Assembly (NCBI RefSeq): GCF_030463535.1
Contig: NC_132899.1
Location: 16,091,490 to 16,155,489 of the forward strand
DNA: 64,000 nucleotides
Origin: Salminus brasiliensis
Taxonomy: Eukaryota; Chordata; Actinopteri; Characiformes; Bryconidae
Reading direction: 5' to 3'
Shown here: positions 1-13,436 of the stretch, in pieces
Position numbering within the stretch: position 1 is the first letter of the stretch
How the letters are laid out: each line of letters opens with the position of its first letter
The notes under the pieces: generated by a model
Database searches by the model: none
What the model was told of the DNA's origin: nothing
The model's input: the letters and a program-made list of their open reading frames with translations, nothing else
Position numbers and translations under genes: made by a program

Positions 1-507
1 TGTCCTTTAATCTAAAAACAGGGACTAAATAGTCTAGGGAGAGACATATATTGAAGACGTGTAGCAACCCTCTCGCTCAGCTCTAAAAAGCAGAGAGCTT
101 CCCCTCCCATGTCTCTCTCTTTCTCTAATGGCACTCATTTTCATTTTAATGCGAGTCATTTTTCCTCCATGTCAGGCACCCTTGGAGGCAGGCAGAATGT
201 CTGTCCCAGTCCCAGAGTGGTGCAAGCCAAGCAGACTCCAACAGAAACTCCATTAGAATGGAGCTGCCTGGATTTTATCCCTTGCCGTTTGGCATGTATT
301 AGTTATGCACTGGTGCAAAAATATGCCTTTCTTCACAGAAAAACAACTTTGCTGAACAAATAACAAAAAAATGTGTCTACACATTCAGCAGCCTATATTT
401 GATAATACGTCCAAGAGAGATGATAAAGAATAATTTCTTCTTGAATTAATGAAGATTGGTTTATACAAAGCAAACAAACGAAAGTCGAAAATGAAGCAAA
501 ATCTCAC
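1..507 (-). other. qki intron 3 (start only)
   Basis: The intron begins with the donor GTGAGA at 507 on the minus strand, just after the KKK codons of the KH exon. No further exon is visible to the left edge. Confidence 0.7.
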
Positions 508-3500
508 CTTCTTCTTGTCTCTCATGGAGCCTTTTCCTCGCACCATGATCTTGCATCCTGTTTCAGCTTCCAGCTGTTTGGCAGTGAGCCCGCGAGGCCC
601 GAGGATTCTCCCCACAAAGTTGAACTGCACAGACACACCATGAAAAGGGAAAAAAACAGACTTAATTCAGTGCAGCGCATCTGCATGTCATGCACGTATT
701 ACACTTCCACACCACACAGCTCTTGCTGTTGCAACAGTCTTTGCATCTTTGCTGTGTGGATAAAATGTGAGGAAAACACCTGCCACAGACCGGGCTGAGA
801 TCCTGAAGCAACAGAATGATGTATTTCTGTCAGCACATGTTTGGGTTCTGTACTTTCTAATGCATTAGCTATAGAACTGTCAGCAAGTTGGATTCAGGGC
901 CATGCAGCATTTGTAAGCGGGTGCAGAACATAGATGGACACTTTTGTGCAATTGCTACAGCAGAATAAAAGAACTACAGTGTGCCCTATAAACACATCTT
1001 GGTAAAAACCACAAACAGCACACAGAGTGCACCCATAGGTCTCGTATATGTGAGCTCTGACAAAGCTCTAATGTAAACTCAGGCACGGTAACATAATTGT
1101 ATAATCCAATCAAAGAGATTTGGAAACTCTGGAGGAATGTGAGGAATGCTCAATCCCCTTTTATTTAGTGGGGGACATCCAGAGCCCAAAGACCTTTTGG
1201 AATGTACCATTTGCCCATTGCCATGGCTCCACCCCATTCCCACCCTGAAGGTGAAAAAGTCACACACACAGACACACTTGTTTTTATACAGTGTCAGATG
1301 TCAACTACAAAGTCACGCATATGTAATAAGAATTTTCTCAGCAAACAACTAATCTATCATTAACCAAAGTAACCAATCAGAAATGTGGTTTGCCCTTTTT
1401 TATTTAAAATTAAACGTGTGCTTTAAGTAAAAAGCACTTTTCCAAATCATCATGTCCATCATCAGGTCCTGATTGTAGTTCAGCCCTGCATCTTGTGGTT
1501 TTCCTATCAATCTCATTTTGCTCAACTTATAGCTGCCATTGTGTCCCAAATGATGTGCTAACGCAGCATCTCTGCTATTGAACACACTCTATTGGCAACA
1601 TTCCTCATGTCTCTGAGAGAATGACATCAGGGTATGACAGTGGAGAAACGAAATAAAACATTCATTTCACACCTAACTCATTTCACATCTAACTCTGAAT
1701 TACAGGACATAAACATTTGTACTGAGCAACATGTTTTCTTCGCAGTGAACCCCATCATATCAAAAGGAACAGCAGGCTTGCATTTCCACAAATAAAACCA
1801 ACTTGCTTTTTCTAATACTTACACGCTCACTTTGGAAGTTAATGATGAACACATTTTAATTCAAATGAGATCGTTTGACCTACACCACATGCCCACTTTC
1901 ATTTGCTGCATCATTTGAAGTTCCAGAGACCACTACGTAAGATCTATGTAGAATTACAAATGACTGTGACGAGAGAAGGAAAAAAAGAATAGGAAAAAAC
2001 AAGAGGTACACATGGGAGTGGGAGGTTATGCAAATGGCCACTAGTGTGGAATGGTGTCTACGAGGGCACCTACATGTGCAACTGGTCCACAAATCATGGA
2101 CTATACATTTGTACAAAGTAAGACATAGGATCAAGGATGGTATTAAGAAAGGATAATCAATGAGGAGTCCTTCTTAAAACTCACCAAAGTAAAAAACTGT
2201 ACAGCATCAGCTCTCAAATTTCATACTTGTGTAACTTTGCTGCCTTTAGAGGTTTGCTTATGAAATTGTGGCATTAGGGTTAGTAACTTCTATTTCTGGT
2301 ATAAAAGTATTGTATTTTCTACCAGATCTTTGCCATACACTTGCCAAAGGCTTACAAAAGGACACATATAACTGTAACAGAGCTTAGTGTTGACAGACAG
2401 GTTAACCGCTGTTTCCTGGGAACGAACAGTGGGGCTCAGAGCAGGGATTTGTAAGAGGGAATATACAGGGTTTGAGCGATCACCCTGGTCACCAAAGTTA
2501 AAGCAGTTATTTGTGCTCTGGCGTGATTTAGTGGGCTGCATCTCCAATAGTGGCGGGCCGGGAATAATACATTGTGTTTTTTGGCGGTTGCAGGCTGGCG
2601 GCTAGGCCTCTCTCAGAGCATTTAACCTTATCTGTCACAAGGGCTGAGTGATAAGCCAAGCAGCTGCCTCTCTCTCAGGGTCACAATGCATTCTCTTCCT
2701 TTTAAAGCCCATCTCCTCTCTGCCTGATCACAGCTGCTGTGGCCACGGAGCCTCTGTGTTGTATATTTAGAGCAGACCTCATCACACTACTGTGTGTTCA
2801 TGGCAAAAGGAACTGTTAGTGTCTCACTGTTATTGTTGTTCAGTGTCCTGTGCAGAATTAATCACTCTAGTGTATCATAAGCTCAGCATGTACAGTGTAC
2901 AATGAAAGTATGTGCATTAATGTGTTTGTGGATCTATTATTTTAAGGTGTCACAAAATGCATTTATGAAGTATTATACATTTCTTCTGATGTCCCCATAG
3001 AAGGTATTTGACTTTAGGTGGGGGGGCATGTGTTTGTCAAGTTTGTTTACCGCTCTGTTTTTGGGCTCTAGAAGGAAACACCCTCTTTTTCATTTTATGG
3101 TGATTGCATGATTAATTTGGTGAGCTCTGCTCTAATTGGTTGGTTTACAGAGAGGAACTGTGAACCTAAAGAAGCCACACAGCATAGAATCACATAGCTT
3201 TATTTTTAGCACCGCAACTATATATATTTAGATTTATATAATTTCTGAGCCTTATCAGATAGTGCAGATAAGCATTTGGCATGTGTGGTTAGCTAGTTAA
3301 AGAGACAGTATAGCCCATCTGCTAGGGTTAGCTTTTAGCCTAGCATGGATACCCACTTGCTTTACTAGCTGCTTTTGACTCCTCCTTCCCTAGATCAGAC
3401 GACAGGCTGTGATCACATGGCCTAGTTTATGTTGCAACTTGTTTTCCGCTATCTAGCAGGGTCTGTCACTGATATGCTGCTCTCCAGTGTTGCTACAATT

Positions 3501-6500
3501 GTGGAAAATTGTAGAAAACTAACAACCATCAGCAATACCAAATCTTTCCGATATGGTCGTGGGGCTTTGAGCTTTGCTAGCTTTTACTAGCAGGGTAACA
3601 GGGTGTTTGCCAGTGGCCTGTGTTTATGGGAAGTAAATATAAGTCAAGACGGGTTAAGGAATTGACCTGTTTAACAGATCAGCTCTGTTTATGCTGGATT
3701 TGCTTTTGAATGAAGAAACTGCAGTGTTTAAGATTCACAGTATTTCACTTCCAAGCACGTCCAAGAGTTCCAAGTTCCAACTTCCAACAGTTGTGAAACA
3801 GTGGAACTGTGTTCTCCGAAATGATGGTGCTCCATCCAAAACTTTTGGGATGAGTTGGGAGGGTGATCATTTAATAACCTCACCTCACGCTCCTATCACT
3901 GAATACAATCAAATCCTCACAGCAGTGCTCCAATATCAAGTAGAAAGCCTTCCCTGGATGATAGAGATAGTTACTCTAACTAAAGCAGGACACATGTTTT
4001 TTTTCTAATACCCTTGGTTTTGAAAGAAACAATGAATGAGGAGGTGTCCCATTACATTTGTCCATATGGTGTAGTTACCTCCTCCCATTAAATTACCCTT
4101 TTAAAGAAGGAGGTAATATCAATCATATGTTACATTATAGAGCCTGTTGCAAAATTTCACTTTGGTGGCTCAAGAACTTCTTACCATTTCTTAAGCATGT
4201 TTATCATAGTCCTCAGGGTTGGCAGAATCACAAACTAACATGCTCAGAGAATATTAATGAAAAGCAAATAACCATAGACGTCATTGAATTCATTACATCA
4301 GGCCCTTTTTATTCCCTCCCTTGTGCTGTTTACCAGTTTTGCAAAATTCATCCGAATTGTGCAACTTTCAATTAACAACAACAAAGCATCGGACAAATCT
4401 CATTACCACCCTACAGAGAGAAAAGGAGGAGGAAGACAGGAAGAGAGAGGGAGTACGAGAGGGAGAGAGGAGGGGGCAGGCGAGAGGCAGGGGGCAGCAG
4501 TCTCAAAATCGCTCGCAATGATTTTATCACAAAGTGCGAGAAAGAACGCAAGTCGAATGGGAAAATAATCAGACGCTGAATGTAAACACCTCTCATCTCT
4601 GCCTCTCTCATCTCTCTCTCGCTCTCTTTTCCTACAAAGCTCTCATTTGTTTTCATTTCTGTGGAGGACAGGTGCTGGAGTGGCAGTAATAACTTTCTAG
4701 ATCGTTATTCTTTAATTAGCCGGGCCAGCGAGGACACAGGAGCCGGAGCTCTACGTGCCTCCCCAAGCTGGGTGTTGAGGCACTCTTACGGCATGTGACC
4801 TCGCCGCTGCTGGAGTATTGTGGGAGGCCTGTCAGATTTTTGTGGGATTATCAGAATGCTGATTGTGTTTCAGGAGGGAAAAGTCACACTCCAAACAAGC
4901 ACGGTGATTAATGATCTCTCACACGCTGAGGATTTGTTTTTCTTCACTCGATCTACAGCAGGACAGGGTCAAAAATAGAGATGTATAAAAAGAAGTCTGA
5001 ATGAATGGGGTTGAAATTCTGAAAAAAAGCAGGAAGACAAAAACAGTCATTCAAGTATATGTCCCCCTTTAGAATTGTCCTGATTTGTTGTTCTTAACAA
5101 TTTGTTACTTTTACAAAGTTTGTGACCTCAATAACTCAATAACAATGTGATGTTCTGTGTAAGCTGTCAAACTGTACTAGTGCTTAATATGCCAGATCCC
5201 AGAAAACAAATCCTGAAGAAGATCCACAGTGTACACATCAAACACTTCCAGCACATTATTCATTTATTCATAAGCTGTTTCTTCAGTTAGTGTCTGATTG
5301 CTGTCTGGATTTTGCACTTTTCCAACCGTCACATTGAGTAGATATTTAAGTGTTTACGTCAAGTGTGAAACGCTTTAAAATGCTGCTGTAAAACTGCTCT
5401 AAAATGCTTTAAAAATATAATAAACTCAGCTGAACTTTAAAATAAGCACTACATCTAAAATCTTGTTGAGCTCTCACCCTAATTGACAAGATAACATAAA
5501 AAGATGACAATAGGAGCTCAGGAGCTTCTGCTGTGTTTCTCATTCAGTTGCCCTGACCTCACTATCACCTTTATCCTCTCTTACCACGAACAGATACAAA
5601 GCACTACCCCCTTTTCGTTAAAAGTTCAGTGTTTGTGCTTGTTAATGTAAGACATACAGCAGACCAGCACTTCTTCAGCGACTGAAAAGGCTGTATTTGT
5701 CCCTGCATGCTCTTCTGATTATGTGGGACAGAAAACACAGTTCTGAAGGCAGTGTAGAAAGATAAAGGTGAAGTAGAATGCTTAGCTAAGACTTTCTGTG
5801 CAGTGTCTATCTGCTGCACTAACTGCTGACAAGACTATGAGCATTGTCACACAATAATGAAAGACTAACAAGAGGCTGAAAGTGTGTGTCTTTTCTTTTG
5901 ATTAGTGCTCTACTGGCAGGAATAAATAATAAAGTAGTTGGATCAATCAGCTCCAGACCAATAGTGCTCCTCAGAATAAAGAGGCCTGGTGTGAGTTAAT
6001 TAATGACTCATAAGAAAATGCCAGTCCTCCAGTTACAAAGTGCGGCAATTATTTACTTGTAGAAGCCCAACTACAGGGTTCCACTTAAATTAAGTTTCAA
6101 CTTTTCCACAACTTGACAGAACATAGACTGGATTTTATTCTTTTCCGGAACTGATTCATCCAGCTGATTCCAACATCCAGTGGTTCATGAACAAAAAACT
6201 CACAAATCTGATGACCAGTGAATAAATTAGCACTTCATACATTTAAGAAAATGAATATGGACAGATATTTCACAGAGTTGAAAGCTGTGCAACATTTACA
6301 TGTTCTGTAAAAATAAGCCTCTGCAATCTGCAGCCTCCTCCGCAAAGGCTGTCAATGCGCATCATCTGTTTCACACACACCCAAAACTCATCTGACAGAA
6401 GACATTAGGAGCAGTCTGTAGTAATAACTTTTGCTATTACATTTTAAAACAGCTTAGAGATGCATGTTTTAAAGCATTACAATGCTTCTCTAGTGCTTTG

Positions 6501-6911
6501 TTGACAAGAAAAAACAACCATGGTAAACTTCAGGTATCCAACCATATTCATCTAATCACCTACAAACAGTCCCAACATATATGGGTTTAAATGTTGCAAA
6601 ACATGGGTTCTGCATCCCCAGCACATAGTGAGTGGATCAACCCAAGAAATATTAGAGAGTACTTTAAATAATTCAAAGAAAACATCAGCTTTCTCTGACT
6701 TTTTGAGCGCTATTGATTTTTTCCCTGACATTTCCATGACATTCCAGGTTAACCTTCTTTTTCTGACATTCCAGGTTGCTCCAAATGAATGGAAACCATG
6801 TAACCAGGAGAGAACATGATTGAATCTTAAATTAAACATCACAGTTGGGTTGTGCTCTCTGTTACACATGTCTGTTCCTAGGCCAGGATCACTCCTGAAG
6901 AGAAATGTTAC

Positions 6912-7005
<94 letters not shown>

Positions 7006-10000
7006 TCATAGGAATGGTAATGAAACCACTTACGTCTGGATATTCTTTTACAGGCACGTAGAGTTTCTCCTGAAGCTGAGCGATAGGCCCCACAGCGTCT
7101 GGCAGCTCTGATGTCCTTTTGTCTGTACTGCCGTTCAGTGTGTCATTGTACATGTCCTTCCGTACTCGGCCAATTTCTGCCAAACAGAGTCATAAAAAAG
7201 CCAATTACACAAAGGCACTAAGAGAAATGAACTGGTAGGAGCAAAGAGGCAGAGAGGGAACTCACAAGAGACAAAGTCTCAGAGCTTAAGGTAAAAGATC
7301 AGCCCAGGCTAAATCTCCATGAGGGTTATGTAGGCCAGCTCACTGAGCGTTTACTTAAGGCACAGAGCGTTCTCACAAGAGTCACTGTGTACGTTTGCAC
7401 ACACTCTTGTTTCTTCAAACTTACTGAAAGGATTCTCAGGGTCTGGGCTCGTATTCATAAAGCTTCTCAGAGTAGGAGTGCTGATGCAGGATCTGTTCCT
7501 GTCAATAAGGTCATCTTAAATAAAAGAAGAACAGGATCAGCACTCCTGCTTGTAAGAGCTTTTTGAATGTGGGTCCAGGTAAAGCAAAACTTTAAGTGTG
7601 GCCTATATATTTGTCTATAAGCTATGTCCAGTGCTAAACAGATATTTTCAGACTTGTTATTTTTAGTTTTAGTTAGCACATTCACTTTATTTTGCCCATA
7701 ACAGCGCAAATCATACACAAGCAAAACATGTTGACTGATTTGCATCTCAGCATCACGAAATATTGCTCTTGCTAAATGTGACTGTGTTACTTTTGATAAG
7801 AGCTACTTCTAAATTCAAACAGCTCCCTGAGGGCAAGTGAGCCAAACCAGTCATGCAAATGTAAACTATCATAAGTATGCACAAAGAATCAATCAGACAC
7901 CAACCCTCAGAATGCTCTCTGCTCAAATACATGCAATTCATCAGAGACCAGCTCAAAAGACAAAGACAATGATCATTACTTAACAAAGGCTCTTTGTAGA
8001 CTATGGGACAAAAGAGGCCCCATATTAGAATGGACTTACGACGTCGTACAATAAGGTTTGAAATGAATACATCAAAGACCAGGCCAGACTAGCCGATTAA
8101 TGTAATCTTAATGTAACCCTGAGTCGAGTCAGTCCTCGCCTGAGGGGCTCCCATCCGACTCTGCTAGCTATACTGAGTTTGAAGCCTGAGCAAACTTACA
8201 CCAACAGGAGCCGCAATGAGATATTACATGAGCCTTAATCTGATCCTCTTTCTTATACCCTTCTGCCTCCACAGGGACAATCAGAAGAGGCTGCACAGTG
8301 TAGGTTTTCACAAGCATCTCATTTTAGCCAGCATAGCTGTGCAAGTGTTCATACACATAAATCAACACATGCACAAATAGGCAATTAGCATTTATACCCA
8401 GTATCAGTATCTTCACATGCTAGCAGGAAATTCTGGATTGAATGCAAACCGACTGTTAAACAAATATAGCCAAATGCTTGTAGCAATGGTAGCAATGGAT
8501 AACATACGTAAAGTTGGTCACAGGATAACAGTAGCTGCATGTTACCAATGAAATTGGTTGCCAGCTAAGTGTTATACAGCTCAGTGATGCTTGGAAAAAG
8601 CCTGTGCAATGTTTAGTATACGTCATGTTGTACCTCTACACACAAATCTTACTCCAACTGTACTCCATATCTTATTTAGATTTTTAGACACAGTGGTGTG
8701 TATGTATGTAGCAGTGGTGTGTATGTATGTAGCTATTGTGTATTGTGCACCTTTCGTTTCTGTTTTCATTCTCTTTTGTAGTTGGCAGAAGCTTAGAGGT
8801 ACATTTATAGGGACAAGAGTGTTGGGACACCTGCTCCCTCATTGTTTCTTTTGAAATCAAGCGTACTTAAAAAGTTTATCCTGCTTTTGTTGGAGTAACA
8901 GTCTTTACTGTCCAGGGAAAGCTTCTACTAGTTTTTGAAGCATTGCTGTGGGGATCTGATTGCATTCAGTAAGTGTTAGTGAGGTCAGGATGTTGGAAAT
9001 CACCATCCCACTTCATCCCCAACTTCCTGACTCATCCAAAAGGTATTGAAAGGAGCACCATCATTCCAGAGAACACAGTTCCACTGCTCCGCAGCTCAGT
9101 GCCGGGGGCTTTGTACCCCTCTAGCCCACACCTGGCATTTGGCGTGCTTATCTTAGTCCTATCCTATAGGCAATACTTATCTACAGGGACTGTGTCAGCA
9201 ATGGGTGAAACCTAAAGTAGCTAAATGTAGTATTCATTAGAAGGGGTGTCCACAAACATGTGGACATATAGTGTATCTTTGGACTAATCTATAGTCACAC
9301 TAGCTAGGAATATTTTTTGAGTGGACAACTGAGCCCTTTTGTAATTGTGATAAATGTAAAAGTAAACAGATTCAGTTAGAGTTAGTTATAAAATAATGGT
9401 ATATCAAATAGCACAAGATTCATGAGCAACTAAATACCCTATACACTTATGCTAAAACACCGGCTTAATATAACCTGAGGTTATTTTTACGGCTTGTTTT
9501 ACAGAATGTAAAAGGCATCAGAATCTTTACTGACGCAAGAACACACAGCCCGTAAAAAAGACTGGCAAGGTGCGGACTAAAATCACCCCACCTCCCCATG
9601 TAAAACTAATCCCGTCCGAATAGGGCTTGAGAATAAAAAAAACAAAAACACCAGGATTTTACAACACTTGAACACTTTAGCAGGGCAGAAGCATTACATA
9701 AGTTTTTCCATTTTGTGGTATTGTGCAGAAGAGTTCTACAGTGGATCACTATGTACATTTTTAAAAGGTGATCAAGCTCCAGTCCAAGGTTTATATTTAG
9801 TGTTGCCCAACTAAAAATGCCAACAGCCTCAATGTTCCAAACTAGCTTTTAGCAGCCCGCTTGACTAATGTACGGAAGTTCACATGAACGTTCCAGCACA
9901 ACTCACCACACAGAAATTACTGTCTGTGTCACCTCCATGAGGTGTAAAAGCCTTTGTCCTTAACAGAGCGAAGGTGAAATAATTGTCACGTCCACTTGAG

Positions 10001-10106
10001 CTGTCATTACAGCAGCCCTCTGTGGCACTAAAAACAAACATTACAGACTGCTGGTCAGCACGGCAAAGCCATTACGTGTACAGTCCTCCCTACTGCAGAC
10101 CATCAT

Positions 10107-10160
<54 letters not shown>

Positions 10161-13100
10161 AAGAGCAGACTTCTCAATTACAGTTTGTGTTTGTTTACTG
10201 CCATCTGAGTCCACCAGCCCAATGCTCCACTATGATACAGTGGCTCTGGTATGCTATCATGTAATGTCTACATCATTAAGCCATAAGACATAAATATCAC
10301 CTCCACAATCCAGAGTGGCGTCCGGTGCTTTAAAATACAGACTTACTTGTGAGCTCCTCAATTATGTTAATCTTATAATAAGGCATTGTAATTGTATGGA
10401 TAATTATAAGTTGCCATGTTTTGTACCTTTACATTGAAGATGTGCAGGTACTAATGAGTAAACACATAGTTATTAAATGATTTACTGTTCCTTTTATCAT
10501 ACTGTTCCATTTGCCAACATGTGTTTGTTAATATAGAAAAAAACCCTTTAGCAAACACCTGGCAAAACAAGCCATTCGGAAAAGGCCAACAAACATGAGA
10601 CTTGCACAGAATACGAACCCGGAACAGCCGGGCAGTACATGTGCGCAAGGGGTGCTAGAGGAATTCACAATTCACTACAGATTGTACAATGTATGTCAGT
10701 CTGTCAAAGAAACAAGATTGGTGTATCTAATAAAGTGTGTAAGTGTTTATGAACTCATAATGAACCCATAACCCAGTGGTGTCCTCTGAGTGTTTGCTTA
10801 GAGCTGAAGTAAAGTCGATGTGTTATGTATGTACTGACTATGGAGACACACAATGTGATTCTCCTTGACCATGAAACTGTCTAAATGAGTTCAGATTGTT
10901 TAGATAAAGTAAAAAAAAATATTACTTTGCTGAAATCCAAAACAAACCAAGAGTTCTTCTAGAAAAAGAAAAGCTTTTCTGCTCTTTGGATGAAATGCGT
11001 GAAAATTCCATTATCAGTATCCAAAGGACTGGAAGTCGGAGATCTGAGCTGGCAGCGAAGTGAGCATGATTTAATGCGAGATGTCGGACAGTTTCCGTAG
11101 TTGCGTAGAGAAGATTTTCCACTGCCAGAGAGGACTGACAACCATCATGACTATGAGGCATTCCGGGCAAAGACAAAAAGGTCACTAAACTCCAAACCAC
11201 CCTGTACTAGGTGGTGTTGCATTATAGAGAGTGAGGGGGAAATAATGCTCGCCTATACTGTAGATAGATATATGAAGAAAAGGAATGACTGATGACCCAG
11301 TGAGTGAAGTATGTCTTCTGCAACCACAAGGCTAATAATAAGTATGCCCTGAGTTATACAGCTGTCGTTAAATTCTTGTCATATTGACATGGATGCTCTG
11401 TGCTCAGTGTGCACAGTGCTGCCGGACAGGGCTCAGAGAATACTTTGGAACAGTAAGGAGCCATCTCTAGCTCCACTACACATTCCTTGCATAAACCATC
11501 TGTGCTGAAATTGGAAAATAACGTGACTCAGAGGTAGAGACTTTGTTTTGCGAGACTTCAGCTGTTAGGTTACAGGGAACAAATAGAAAGACCATCCAAG
11601 CATGAGTGTAATGGGTGTGGTGACTCATTACAATGCCCAGTATGACCACCACCTTTTCAGAAAACATACACAAAAAGAGTGTGATCACAAAAAGGGAGCT
11701 AATATATGCTAAAGAAAGGTAAAATGGAGGATGGAAAGGTTGCTGGAGGGATGAAAGAGCAGGCCTCAAACAGGGAAACCATCTGGGTACTCTTCTACTG
11801 CCAAGAAAGCGCTCCCTCTTAACACTCACACTTTTGGAGCCCACCCAGATCTCCACGCCCAAGACAAGACCAGAAAGCATAATGCTGTTCTTCATTTGTT
11901 TCAGTTCCACAAATGACCAAGATATCAGTTACCTTTATAACATGGCAAAATAGCCCTGCCTTTGGTCTAAAGGGAACGACGCCTTTTTTAAACTTTCTCA
12001 AACAAAACTTCTCCAGGTTGTCTTCCAAGGTTTCTCCCCTGCTTGTGTGTTTCCACCACATTTCCAAGCTGTGTTTTCTGCCATCAAGAGGATGTGCCTG
12101 CTGATAGCCAAGCTGTACTCTCAGAATGAGACTGAAGCACTGTGCTTGCGACCAGTGTGATATCACCATATGTGATGTGATTGGAAGAGGCAGCAGAGGT
12201 ACAGCCATGATGATGTATGGGATTGTGGGTGGATGACAGGGATTCCCTTTAGGCCGAGCAGCTATAAGGCAAGACAGGCTCGAACAGTGAGCCTCTGTCA
12301 GGCCTTTAGCAAGGTGGCATTTAATGGGGGGAGATAAATGTTGAGTATTTACAGAGACAAGCACTCCCATCTGTGGACGAGACAGAAAGACTACTGAAAT
12401 TATGTGATCAAAGAGACAAGACGGGCACACTGGCTTATCAGCACCGCAATCTTATCACACAGATCAGTCATGAAGGGATAAGGCTGACGCAGTTTAACAA
12501 CACAACAGAAAGCTACAGGCAGGAGGATGACATCATAGTCATGGCATCATGGCTCCTGGCTCACAGATTTTGAACGGACATCTGCCACTGACTGGCGACA
12601 CTGTTTATTTCCAGGAGGACATTACAGAGGACAACTGAAAACAATCTTATTTACCTGATATTACAAGAACACTGCAGTAAGCGGTAAGCAAGGTCTGTCT
12701 GACTCAAGTGGACTCCTCACAATGCTTCCGTTCAAGTCTCCACCGAGTCACTATGCCACCCAAAGACACCCTTGCTCATGGTCAAGGTACCATGGACATT
12801 TTTGCTGTTATATTTCTTATATGAATAGAGAAAAGAGAATTTCATAGCTGAGTAAATTGAATGTATTCTGTATATGTTAAGGGAGAACATCCTAAATAGG
12901 TTAAAAAACTGGATCAGGGAGTAAATAGGCATAACAATGCACTAATCACTAAATGTGCTAGTTAAACTACATTAATTTAATTCATTCATGTAAAATGTTA
13001 CAGTATATGCTATATACTGTATAGTTTATTTTTAATCAAATCGTGGCAAGTTAAGATTTGACTATATGTATATATATTATGCATGAAGATCAAATGGATA

Positions 13101-13405
13101 TATGGAATACATATCTGTTCTTCTTTCTCCTATAAAGTTACCATTTCAGAGATTTTACCATTATAGATTATACATTGCCTCATGTTCGCTCTGACAGCTC
13201 CTTATCCCTGTTTGAGGGAGACTATTGGGTTGGTGTGCCTTCATCATTCACTACGTTCTCCTGTCTCTCCAGGCCCCTCTCTCAGGCTGTGTCACAGGAC
13301 CTGGCTAAGAAGGTAATGGCTTAATGCAATTCAAATCAAAGAGCATGCATGTCACATGTGCTCACAGACTAAAAGGTCAAAATGTCTCTCGGAGTGAATG
13401 AGGTG

Positions 13406-13436
<31 letters not shown>

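Larger units (their letters stand above)
625..7033 (-). other. qki intron 2 (6.4 kb)
   Basis: No coding sequence is supportable between the KH exon and exon 2. The intron holds a MITE copy (3780-4074), a purine-rich stretch (4420-4500), two GC-richer blocks that may be regulatory (2460-2760, 4530-4800), and a composite TG/TA/TG microsatellite beside the exon 2 donor. Short open frames here have no recognisable protein content. Confidence 0.8.

Noticed and set aside
6820-7183. Frames with Tyr-Ile and Val-Cys repeats near the qki exon
   Set aside because: Translations of the TG/TA/TG repeat; only the portion 7034-7176 on the minus strand is coding.
11819-12430. 203-residue minus-strand frame in qki intron 1
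   Set aside because: No recognised domain, lies in an intron on the same strand, and composition resembles surrounding non-coding sequence.
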